A stretch of DNA of 5,322 nucleotides from Bacteroidia bacterium (GTDB lineage Bacteria > Bacteroidota > Bacteroidia > SpSt-205): contig JANXCJ010000136.1 in the NCBI GenBank assembly GCA_025060275.1, forward strand, positions 1 through 5,322, in the 5' to 3' direction. The notes beneath the pieces are model-generated. The model was not told where the DNA came from. It searched no databases and saw nothing but the letters and a program-made list of their open reading frames with translations. How positions within the stretch are numbered: the first letter of the stretch is position 1; the number at the start of each line of letters is the position of its first letter. This document shows, piece by piece, positions 1 through 5,208 of the stretch. A program made the translations under genes and the position numbers.

Positions 1-309
1 TAAACAGGTATTCGGCCTTTGCAGGAAGCAAGCATCCACGCCTTGTGGGTCCCACGGACCTGCCCGAGAAAGGGCTACCTCTTGGGTCAAGTATAGACTA
101 CCAGTGCCCGTGAATACATGTATCACTATTGGATTATCAAAATCAGCTCCCTCTGGGTCTGTGCAGTCCCTATAGAGCCACAACTCAAACTCATATACTC
201 CCTGCGAAGCATCTTTACAGGTGTAATAAAAGTCTGCCCCTGCAATGTGGCGCGCTGAGCCAAGACTCAAGGCAAGGTAAATAAGAGTTGCTTCTCTCCG
301 GAGGTTCAT
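1..309 (-). CDS. Secreted Bacteroidota surface-type protein, N-terminal part (cut by window edge)
   Basis: The frame is open from an ATG at 309 down to base 1, giving 103 residues with no stop, so the 3' end of the gene lies outside the window. The N-terminus looks like a Sec signal peptide: MNLRREA, then a hydrophobic stretch (LIYLALSLGSA), with the mature part probably beginning near GADFYYTC (residues 25-32). The mature part shows YYTC, then YEFELWLYRDC, a loop, and ACFLQRPNTC. This spacing matches a family of secreted Bacteroidota proteins that have GGDIxYxC..YxxxLxLYRDC..NPC...P..C motifs and often end in a type IX secretion (gliding-motility type) sorting domain. That C-terminal domain cannot be seen here. 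The gene starts 36 bp after the yidD stop and may be the fourth gene of the rpmH operon. There is no Shine-Dalgarno sequence. Family membership rests on motif recall; the cell-surface role is inferred. Confidence 0.75.
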   Translation of the reverse strand, partial: MNLRREATLIYLALSLGSARHIAGADFYYTCKDASQGVYEFELWLYRDCTDPEGADFDNPIVIHVFTGTGSLYLTQEVALSRAGPWDPQGVDACFLQRPNTCL

Positions 310-345
310 TTTACAGGAATATATGTAAAACTTTGCATGCCCGCT

Positions 346-555
346 CTAAGGAACAGGATCATATCCGCACCTACCCCACGGATGACAGCTAAGTAGTCGG
401 CGTAGAGAAAGCCACAGGCCCTTCCGTATCCCGTATTTCTGAAGAGCTTGGACCATGTACTCCGAGCAGGTGGGGGTGTAGCGGCAGGAAGGCGGAAAGT
501 AAGGCGAGAGAAGGGCCTGATATACCCGCACGAGACTAATCAGAAGCCTGCGCAT
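346..555 (-). CDS. yidD: Membrane protein insertion efficiency factor YidD
   Basis: This 69-residue protein is full length for YidD, a small, amphipathic, membrane-associated protein that helps insert inner-membrane proteins through the YidC/Sec route. The family signature is complete: RRLLISLVRVYQALLSP at the N-terminus (residues 2-18), the SCRYTPTCSEY block (23-33) with its conserved cysteines, YGIRKGLWLSLRRLLSCHPW (41-60) and the GRCGYDPVP end (61-69). The ATG at 555 lies inside the end of rnpA, a 20-bp overlap in another frame, so translation is probably coupled to rnpA. The stop is TAG. Gene order rpmH-rnpA-yidD is the conserved bacterial arrangement. yidC, which usually follows, is not next here. 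Confidence 0.96.
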   Translation of the reverse strand: MRRLLISLVRVYQALLSPYFPPSCRYTPTCSEYMVQALQKYGIRKGLWLSLRRLLSCHPWGRCGYDPVP

Positions 556-922
556 CTTGAATGAAATAAAGAAATAGTTTGCGCATTTCGGATTTTAGGG
601 ATGAGAGGATAGGAGGGTACTCACAATTCCACTGCCAGAGAAGCCATGCTTGTCCTTCTTGCCAGAGAGTAGTGAAAAGAGGCTTCTGTAATCTATAGGC
701 TTCTCGCAAAAGCCGCTTAGTTCGGTTACGCCGGACGGATTTGCGTTGCGTTTTTTTTGTTACGGAGAAGGCTACCTGAATAAGAGGTCCATTGATATGG
801 AGAGGGAAATGTATAGCTTTTAGAGATAAGCAGGAAAGTTTGTAGGTTTTCGCCCATGTGCGCAGTATCTTGAATTTCTTTTTACCCCGAAGTCGCTCAG
901 CTCGAGGAAAAGCAAAACTCAA
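536..922 (-). CDS. rnpA: Ribonuclease P protein component
   Basis: RnpA is the protein subunit of RNase P; it assists the catalytic RNA in removing 5' leaders from pre-tRNAs. The 128-residue product has the expected N-terminus (FPRAERLRGKKKFKIL), a beta strand VAFSVTKK (50-57) and the diagnostic basic RNR helix KSVRRNRTKRLLREAYR (61-77). Length is normal. The start is TTG at 922: the in-frame sequence upstream reaches a TGA at 944-946 without any ATG or GTG, and the next internal Met is residue 113, inside the conserved fold's C-terminal part. The TTG overlaps the rpmH stop as TTGA, which implies translational coupling and a lower initiation rate than for L34. No Shine-Dalgarno sequence precedes it. 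A run of eight A on the coding strand (751-758) falls in the TKKT codons, just before the RNR helix. Confidence 0.95.
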   Translation of the reverse strand: MSFAFPRAERLRGKKKFKILRTWAKTYKLSCLSLKAIHFPLHINGPLIQVAFSVTKKTQRKSVRRNRTKRLLREAYRLQKPLFTTLWQEGQAWLLWQWNCEYPPILSSLKSEMRKLFLYFIQDAQASD

Positions 923-1083
923 TAGGGCTTTCCAGCGATTGTATCACTCACCGTGAGGACATGGCGCCCTTTGGCTCGCCGACGCGCTATAATAGCCCTA
1001 CCCCACCTCGTACGCATGCGGCGCCTGAATCCATGCGTACGCAGCCGCTTTATCCGACTTGGTTGATAGGTTCGCTTAGGCAT
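919..1083 (-). CDS. rpmH: 50S ribosomal protein L34
   Basis: L34 is a small, very basic protein of the large ribosomal subunit. The 54-residue product matches the family along its length: MPKRTYQPS (1-9), HGFRRRM (17-23), ARRRAKGR (33-40) and LTVSD (43-47). The final GKPY is a lineage-specific tail. The ATG at 1083 is chosen because Bacteroidota L34 begins MPKRT. The frame can be extended to an ATG at 1107, adding MKNFYLCS, but that extension has no family match and would start upstream of the predicted promoter box at 1088-1095. It is the first gene of the rpmH-rnpA-yidD operon, and its TGA overlaps the TTG start of rnpA. Confidence 0.96.
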   Translation of the reverse strand: MPKRTYQPSRIKRLRTHGFRRRMRTRWGRAIIARRRAKGRHVLTVSDTIAGKPY

Positions 1084-1087
1084 GGAA

Positions 1088-1095
1088 CAAAGGTA
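1088..1095 (-). promoter_or_regulatory. Bacteroidota -7 promoter box for rpmH operon
   Basis: The minus strand reads TACCTTTG, an exact match to the Bacteroidota -7 consensus TAnnTTTG. Only four bases (TTCC) separate it from the rpmH ATG at 1083. A TTA lies about 19 bp upstream of the box, where the -33 TTG element is expected, so the -33 match is poor. With the usual distance from box to transcription start, the mRNA would begin at or next to the A of the start codon, making it leaderless. The box is seen directly; promoter activity is inferred. Confidence 0.6.
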
Positions 1096-1122
1096 GAAAT
1101 TTTTCAAGCAGTAACCCTTAGC

Positions 1123-1130
1123 TACTTTTG
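1123..1130 (+). promoter_or_regulatory. Bacteroidota -7 promoter box for the sugar/VWA operon
   Basis: The plus strand reads TACTTTTG, an exact TAnnTTTG match, six bases before the ATG at 1137. A run of T (1100-1104) sits about 18 bp upstream, near the -33 position, but there is no TTG there. The predicted transcription start falls about 0-3 bases before the ATG, so the first gene would have essentially no 5' leader. The box is a mirror-like partner of the rpmH box on the other strand, with 27 bp between the two. Confidence 0.6.
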
Positions 1131-1136
1131 TGGTAA

Positions 1137-2087
1137 ATGCCGAAGCGCATACTCATCACAGGGGCAGCAGGCTTCATCGGCTCTCATTTATGCGACCGCT
1201 TCTGGGAAGAGGGCTTTGAAGTGATAGGGATGGATAACCTCTCAACAGGCAGTCTGGAAAATATAGCCCACCTTATAGGAAAAGGACGCTTCACATTCCT
1301 TCACTACGATGTAACAAACTTTGTACATGTACCAGGAGAATTGGATTACATCTTACATTTTGCCTCTCCCGCCAGTCCAGCAGATTATTTGCGAATGCCT
1401 ATACAGACGCTCAAAGTAGGTGCCTTAGGAACACACAAATGCTTAGGATTAGCCCGAGCTAAGAGAGCTACTATCTTATTAGCTTCTACTTCAGAGGTAT
1501 ATGGTGACCCCTTGCAGCACCCCCAAAAAGAGTCTTATTGGGGAAACGTAAATCCTATCGGTGTGAGAGGGGTATATGACGAAGCCAAGCGTTTCATGGA
1601 GGCGATGGCTATAGCCTATCACCGTTACCACGGCATACCTGTAAGAATAGCCCGCATCTTCAATACCTATGGTCCTCGGATGCGCTTGGATGATGGAAGA
1701 GTCCTCCCCAATTTCATTGGGCAAGCCCTTCGTCATGAGCCCCTTACCGTCTACGGAGATGGAAGCCAAACCCGCAGTTTCTGCTACATAGATGACTTGG
1801 TGGAGGGAATTTTTCGCCTCCTGCTCCACACAGACTATCCTTACCCTGTGAACTTAGGCAACCCAGAAGAGGTCTCTATTCTGCAATTTGCTCAGGAAAT
1901 CCTCACTAAAATCCCAGAGTCCCGCAGCAAGATTGTTTTCTGCCCTCTTCCTGAAGATGATCCACGCGTAAGACAACCTGACATCTCCTTAGCCAAGGAA
2001 CTTTTGAAATGGGAGCCGCGCATATCCCGTTCAGAAGGACTTGCACGAAGCATATCTTATTTCCGCCAAAAGCTAGGCATAAGATGA
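1137..2087 (+). CDS. uxs: UDP-glucuronate decarboxylase (UDP-xylose synthase)
   Basis: This 316-residue extended short-chain dehydrogenase converts UDP-glucuronate to UDP-xylose and CO2 with bound NAD, in the cytosol. The Rossmann glycine motif TGAAGFIGSH is at residues 8-17. ASPASP (76-81) and LLASTSEVYGDP (114-125) are hallmark UXS segments, and the catalytic Tyr147 and Lys151 lie in YDEAK. Further UXS-typical blocks are NPIG (139-142), RIFNTYGPRM (173-182), DGRVLPNFI (186-194), LTVYGDGSQTRSF (203-215), NLGNPEE (239-245) and DDPRVRQPDI (274-283). Length fits bacterial UXS, and there is no N-terminal membrane anchor. ATG 1137 is chosen because residues 4-8 begin the first beta strand. It heads a five-gene run and overlaps rmlC as ATGA. 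UDP-xylose would feed surface polysaccharide or protein glycosylation. Closely related epimerases are possible but fit less well than UXS. Confidence 0.92.
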   Translation: MPKRILITGAAGFIGSHLCDRFWEEGFEVIGMDNLSTGSLENIAHLIGKGRFTFLHYDVTNFVHVPGELDYILHFASPASPADYLRMPIQTLKVGALGTHKCLGLARAKRATILLASTSEVYGDPLQHPQKESYWGNVNPIGVRGVYDEAKRFMEAMAIAYHRYHGIPVRIARIFNTYGPRMRLDDGRVLPNFIGQALRHEPLTVYGDGSQTRSFCYIDDLVEGIFRLLLHTDYPYPVNLGNPEEVSILQFAQEILTKIPESRSKIVFCPLPEDDPRVRQPDISLAKELLKWEPRISRSEGLARSISYFRQKLGIR

Positions 2088-2665
2088 GCACACAAAAGCC
2101 CTATGTTATCACAGAGCTACCTTTAGCTGATGCTTTTCTACTTCAGCTACCTCGTTATGCAGATGAAAGAGGGTTCTTTGCAGAAATTTTTCGTAATTCC
2201 CTTATGAAGGAGCTAGGCCTAGCTGAATTTGTTCAAGATAATTTATCTTTTTCGCATAAGAATGTACTTAGAGGACTCCATTTCCAACACCCCCCCCATG
2301 CGCAGGCTAAGTTAGTTACGGTGTTACAGGGCTGGATACAGGATATCTTAGTTGACTTGCGTCCCTCTTCTCCTACTTATAAGCAGTGGTATAGCGTAGA
2401 TTTGCGAGGGGATAGCTCTCTCTTTTCATGGGTATATGTACCTGTGGGATTTGCTCATGGCTTCTTAGTGCGTTCCGATCAAGCAATCGTATTATACAAG
2501 TGCTCAGCATACTATGTACCGGCAGCAGATGGAGGTATACGATGGGATGACCCAGCCTTAGCCATCCGGTGGGCCTTGACAGAAGGAGAGCAACCTATTT
2601 TATCCCACAAAGACGCTAACCTGCCTTATCTCTCTGAAATAAGAAATCCTTTTGAGGGATTATGA
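2084..2665 (+). CDS. rmlC: dTDP-4-dehydrorhamnose 3,5-epimerase
   Basis: RmlC epimerises dTDP-4-keto-6-deoxyglucose at C3 and C5 on the way to dTDP-L-rhamnose. The 193-residue cupin shows DERGFFAEIF (27-36), then VLRGLHFQ (61-68) with the catalytic His66, PPHAQAKLV (70-78) with the conserved Lys76, and DILVDLRPSSPTY (87-99). Further on come VYVPVGFAHGFLV (117-129) and ADGGIRWDDPALAIRW (148-163). Length is normal. The ATG at 2084 overlaps the previous stop as ATGA; the frame extends up to 2009, but those extra 25 residues lie inside the upstream gene and have no family match. The stop overlaps rmlA in the same ATGA manner. A run of eight C (2290-2297) encodes the HPPH stretch beside the active site. 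rmlB and rmlD, also needed for dTDP-rhamnose, are not in this window. Confidence 0.95.
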   Translation: MSTQKPYVITELPLADAFLLQLPRYADERGFFAEIFRNSLMKELGLAEFVQDNLSFSHKNVLRGLHFQHPPHAQAKLVTVLQGWIQDILVDLRPSSPTYKQWYSVDLRGDSSLFSWVYVPVGFAHGFLVRSDQAIVLYKCSAYYVPAADGGIRWDDPALAIRWALTEGEQPILSHKDANLPYLSEIRNPFEGL

Positions 2666-3534
2666 AGGGAATCATCTTAGCAGGAGGTGCGGGCACTCGT
2701 CTGTACCCAATGACTCAGGTAGTTACGAAGCAGCTTCTTCCTATTTATGATAAGCCGATGGTGTATTACCCCCTAAGCACTCTTATGCTGGGAGGCATTC
2801 GGGAGATTCTCCTTATCAGCACGCCTCAGGATATCGGACATTTTGAACGCATTCTTGGAGATGGCTCCCATCTGGGACTTTATATTCAATACAAGGTCCA
2901 GCCTAAACCCGAAGGAATAGCCCAAGCACTCATCTTAGCAGAAGACTTTCTTGCAGGGGAGGGCTGTGCGCTAATTCTGGGGGATAATCTCTTTTACGGG
3001 AGTGGCATGCAGGCATTCTTAGAGTCATGCCGCATCACACAGGGAGCTTTGATTTTTGCCTACCCAGTACACGACCCCCAACGGTATGGGGTGGTAGAAT
3101 TTGACAAGACAGGTAGAGTACTTAGCTTGGAGGAAAAGCCCGTCCATCCTCGTTCCACTTATGCCGTGCCAGGTCTTTACTTCTACGATGCAAAAGCACC
3201 TATATTAGCTCGTCAGCTAAAGCCTTCAGCAAGAGGAGAGTTAGAAATTACAGACCTTAATCGCCTCTATCTAGAGCGGGGGGAATTGCAAGTAAAAGTA
3301 ATGCCGAGGGGTTTCGCATGGCTTGATACGGGTACCCCCCGAAGCCTTTTAGAGGCTAGCCTTTTTGTAGAGGTCATAGAAGAGCGCCAGGGATTGAAAA
3401 TAGGGTGTATAGAAGAGATAGCTTTTCGTAAAGGGTTTATCTCCATAGAGCAGCTCACTAAACTGGCAGAGCCTTTAGCTAATGTACCCTATGGGCAGTA
3501 CCTTCTACGAGTAATCCGAGAAAATAAGGTCTGA
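2662..3534 (+). CDS. rmlA: Glucose-1-phosphate thymidylyltransferase
   Basis: RmlA makes dTDP-glucose from dTTP and glucose 1-phosphate, the first step to dTDP-rhamnose and other dTDP-deoxysugars. The 290-residue product is the usual short RmlA form. It carries the nucleotide-binding signature GGAGTRLYPMT (8-18) and KQLLPIYDKPM (23-33), the metal and substrate site LGDNLFYG (106-113), RYGVVEFD (141-148), EEKP (157-160), a GLYFYD strand (171-176) and GELEITDLN (192-200). WLDTGTP (220-226) and the C-terminal helices, which form the allosteric dTDP-sugar site in the family, are present. The ATG overlaps the rmlC stop; a short GAGGG three bases upstream (2654-2658) is the only sequence near a start on this strand that resembles a Shine-Dalgarno, and it may be chance. 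It is followed after 2 bp by a membrane-protein gene unrelated to sugar synthesis. Confidence 0.96.
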   Translation: MKGIILAGGAGTRLYPMTQVVTKQLLPIYDKPMVYYPLSTLMLGGIREILLISTPQDIGHFERILGDGSHLGLYIQYKVQPKPEGIAQALILAEDFLAGEGCALILGDNLFYGSGMQAFLESCRITQGALIFAYPVHDPQRYGVVEFDKTGRVLSLEEKPVHPRSTYAVPGLYFYDAKAPILARQLKPSARGELEITDLNRLYLERGELQVKVMPRGFAWLDTGTPRSLLEASLFVEVIEERQGLKIGCIEEIAFRKGFISIEQLTKLAEPLANVPYGQYLLRVIRENKV

Positions 3535-3536
3535 AG

Positions 3537-4301
3537 GTGGGGGGGATACGACACGCCCTTATTGCAGCTTTTTCCACCTCATGGGTATGGATTGTACCTG
3601 ATAGTGTTTTTTTAGGGGTACCTTTCTGGACCTACAAGAAAGGAGACCTACCCTATCCACAAGGGCCTGAGCTCATAGAATACTTCATTCGTTCAGACAC
3701 TTCTTGGGCATATCTCCGCTTTTGGGAGGGACCCGGAAAGGTAAAATGGAGCTGGGGCAAGGAGACTCTTTACACCTACGTGGGCGTATATACACTCCCA
3801 CCTGACTCTCTTATGCCTAAAGCAGATTTCCGAGTGCCCTCTTTCCCCGCCAAGTTTCCCCCTATTTCTCCGGAGAGAACAAACCTCATAAGCGTATTTT
3901 TAGCTCTGATTTTAGTAGGGGCTTTGTTTTTACCTTTCATTCTCCGCTACTTTAGGGAAAAACTATACTACCTACTTATACCTATCCGCTGGTATCTATT
4001 TCTCTGGCGATGGAAACCTCACATAAACGGAGATTATGAGGCTTTCATACGAGCCTTGGGAACATTCCTAAGACCTTTTCTCTCTTTTCACCCAGGGGCT
4101 CTTACTCCTTCAGAAATAGAGGTTCTCCAACTGCCTCCCCCCCTAAAGGAAGCTCTCCGAATTCTCAAACAAAGCGAATATGAAATCGCATTCTTGGGTA
4201 TTTCCCGTTCGCCGCAAGAGCAGTATAAATACTGGCTTCAAGCATGGCAAAATCTCAAAAAATTTAAACCTCGTAAGGAAAGTATAGAAGCAGCCACATG
4301 A
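3537..4301 (+). CDS. Single-pass membrane protein of unknown function, Bat-cluster type
   Basis: I do not recognise this 254-residue protein from sequence alone. The N-terminus (residues 1-27) is mildly hydrophobic and may be a weak signal peptide or anchor. Residues about 28-115 are aromatic-rich and probably periplasmic, one strong membrane helix lies at about 117-138, and a basic, aromatic stretch (139-160) is followed by a helical tail likely in the cytosol. The tail (DYEAFIRALGTFLRPF, 166-181; TPSEIEVL, 190-197; PPLKEALRILKQSEYEIAF, 201-219) resembles that of the small membrane proteins (DUF4381/BatD-like) that precede batA in bat clusters. Its position before a VWA gene, with an ATGA overlap, supports that role. 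The start is GTG at 3537, two bases after rmlA; an in-frame TAA at 3525 leaves only a CTG upstream. Seven G follow the start. Existence of the gene is fairly sure; the family is inferred. Confidence 0.7.
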   Translation: MGGIRHALIAAFSTSWVWIVPDSVFLGVPFWTYKKGDLPYPQGPELIEYFIRSDTSWAYLRFWEGPGKVKWSWGKETLYTYVGVYTLPPDSLMPKADFRVPSFPAKFPPISPERTNLISVFLALILVGALFLPFILRYFREKLYYLLIPIRWYLFLWRWKPHINGDYEAFIRALGTFLRPFLSFHPGALTPSEIEVLQLPPPLKEALRILKQSEYEIAFLGISRSPQEQYKYWLQAWQNLKKFKPRKESIEAAT

Positions 4302-5173
4302 GTTTTCACTGGGAAGCCCCTCTATGGTTGGGATTATTACCTATATGGGTTCTAATGGGGTGGCTAGTTACGCGTATTCGCCTATCCAGTAGTCATATAG
4401 GTGAAAAAAAGCGTTTAGGCTGGATAAGAGCATATTGGACTTCCTTAGGGGTATGTCTCATGCTGCTGGTGGCTACACTGGGATTAGCAGAACCTATTAT
4501 TGTATTTCGCCAGCCTTCTCTGCATGAAAAAGCTCTATGGGTTGTATGGGATGTCTCGCAAAGTATGAAGGAAGAAGATGTAAAACCAAATCGTCAGACC
4601 TTCGCTCGTGAGATATTTTATAGATTTCTGGATACCCTTTCTCTCAGGAAGGTAGAACTTTCCATTGGGCTAATCGTATTTGCGAGATCCGCCTATGCTG
4701 CCTTACCCCCCACAAAGGATAAAGAAGCCTTAAGTTTCATGCTTCGGGAAGTGGGGCGAATGAATCTCGGAGAAGGGACAAATATCGCCGCAGCGTTGAA
4801 TACTCTTCTTGCCCTCGCAGACGCTGGTCAGGAAGCCCTCTTAGTGAGTGATGGAGCCCACAATATGGCTGATTCACCTCCTTTGGAGGAGTATGCTTCC
4901 CTTCTGCGAGAACGAAAAATCCGCCTGCACAGCCTGCTAATAGGCAAAAGAGGTGAGCAGTTTTTTCCGCAGACTCTTCAGCTGCTGAGCCATACAAGTG
5001 GAGGCAATTTTTTTGAGAATGCACTACCATGTGCTCTTATACTGGAAGCCCTTCACTATAGGAAAAAGGTCTACAGGCTAAAAGACTTTATCCTTCCAGT
5101 TATAATAAGCGTAGGCTTCGTAAGCCTAATAGGGATGAGCATAGGAGGCTGGTTCAACGTGTTAGCTCCCTAA
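4298..5173 (+). CDS. BatA/BatB-like von Willebrand factor A membrane protein
   Basis: The 291-residue protein has the BatA/BatB layout: two N-terminal membrane helices (about 8-25 and 48-65), a VWA domain on the periplasmic or cytosolic face (about 78-250) and a C-terminal helix (about 264-288). The metal-ion-dependent adhesion site is complete: DVSQS (Asp85, Ser87, Ser89), Thr161 in GEGTN and Asp185 in VSDGAHN. The opening FHWEAPLWLGLLPIW resembles the F..P.yLwLL..iP start of the family. In Bacteroidota such proteins work with a MoxR ATPase and other Bat proteins in the cell envelope; a role in oxidative-stress tolerance has been proposed. It is slightly shorter than typical BatA, and BatA versus BatB cannot be decided. 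The ATG overlaps the preceding stop as ATGA. moxR, a DUF58 gene and further bat genes are not adjacent in the window. Confidence 0.88.
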   Translation: MSFHWEAPLWLGLLPIWVLMGWLVTRIRLSSSHIGEKKRLGWIRAYWTSLGVCLMLLVATLGLAEPIIVFRQPSLHEKALWVVWDVSQSMKEEDVKPNRQTFAREIFYRFLDTLSLRKVELSIGLIVFARSAYAALPPTKDKEALSFMLREVGRMNLGEGTNIAAALNTLLALADAGQEALLVSDGAHNMADSPPLEEYASLLRERKIRLHSLLIGKRGEQFFPQTLQLLSHTSGGNFFENALPCALILEALHYRKKVYRLKDFILPVIISVGFVSLIGMSIGGWFNVLAP

Positions 5174-5194
5174 GAGGGAGGCCGATGGCTTTTT
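5166..5194 (+). terminator. Possible intrinsic terminator after the VWA gene
   Basis: A perfect 6-bp stem CTCCCT (5166-5171) / AGGGAG (5175-5180), with loop AAG, overlaps the stop codon. Directly after it come a second short inverted repeat GCC-GAT-GGC (5181-5189) and five T (5190-5194). The second stem can be extended with A5179-T5191 and a G-T pair, using bases from the first. The T-tract follows only the short stem, so strength is doubtful. Its place, at the end of a five-gene run and before a new promoter box, fits a terminator. Confidence 0.35.
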
Positions 5195-5196
5195 CG

Positions 5197-5204
5197 TAGC
5201 TTTG
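5197..5204 (+). promoter_or_regulatory. Bacteroidota -7 promoter box for the Tat-protein gene
   Basis: The sequence TAGCTTTG is an exact TAnnTTTG match, four bases (AGAG) before the ATG at 5209. No convincing -33 TTG lies upstream; a T-run at 5190-5194 is too close. As with the two divergent boxes near 1100, the implied transcription start is at or next to the start codon. The box suggests the downstream gene is a separate transcription unit from the VWA operon. Confidence 0.5.
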
Positions 5205-5208
5205 AGAG

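Noticed and set aside
316..323. TATATTCC on the minus strand, six bases before the ATG at 309, as a fourth promoter box
   Set aside because: It matches only four of six consensus positions; the AT-rich context makes this easy by chance, so it is not annotated as a promoter.
1084..1107. N-terminal extension of L34 (MKNFYLCS) from an ATG at 1107
   Set aside because: L34 proteins begin at MPKRT; the extension matches nothing and lies upstream of or across the predicted promoter box.
961..1224. Open plus-strand frame opposite rpmH running into the start of the UDP-xylose synthase gene
   Set aside because: It is antisense to a conserved ribosomal-protein gene, overlaps a strongly supported gene in another frame and shows no recognisable protein features.
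1491..1829. 112-codon minus-strand frame opposite the UDP-xylose synthase gene
   Set aside because: It is fully antisense to the most conserved part of the enzyme and has no promoter box or family similarity.
2009..2083. 25-residue N-terminal extension of RmlC
   Set aside because: It lies inside the upstream gene in another frame and has no family similarity; ATG 2084 gives the standard RmlC length and the usual ATGA overlap.
3653..3661. CTATCCACA, one mismatch from a DnaA box, considered because rpmH/rnpA lie near oriC in some bacteria
   Set aside because: It is a single site inside a coding region, with no cluster, no AT-rich unwinding region and no dnaA or gidA gene nearby.
4737..5030. 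97-codon minus-strand frame opposite the VWA gene
   Set aside because: It is antisense to a conserved VWA domain and has low-complexity, unrecognisable content; it is a shadow of the real gene's codon pattern.
5185..5199. Mini-frame ATG GCT TTT TCG TAG after a purine-rich GGGAGG
   Set aside because: Four codons only; the GGGAGG is one arm of a hairpin, Shine-Dalgarno use is not seen elsewhere in the window, and the stop forms part of the promoter box.
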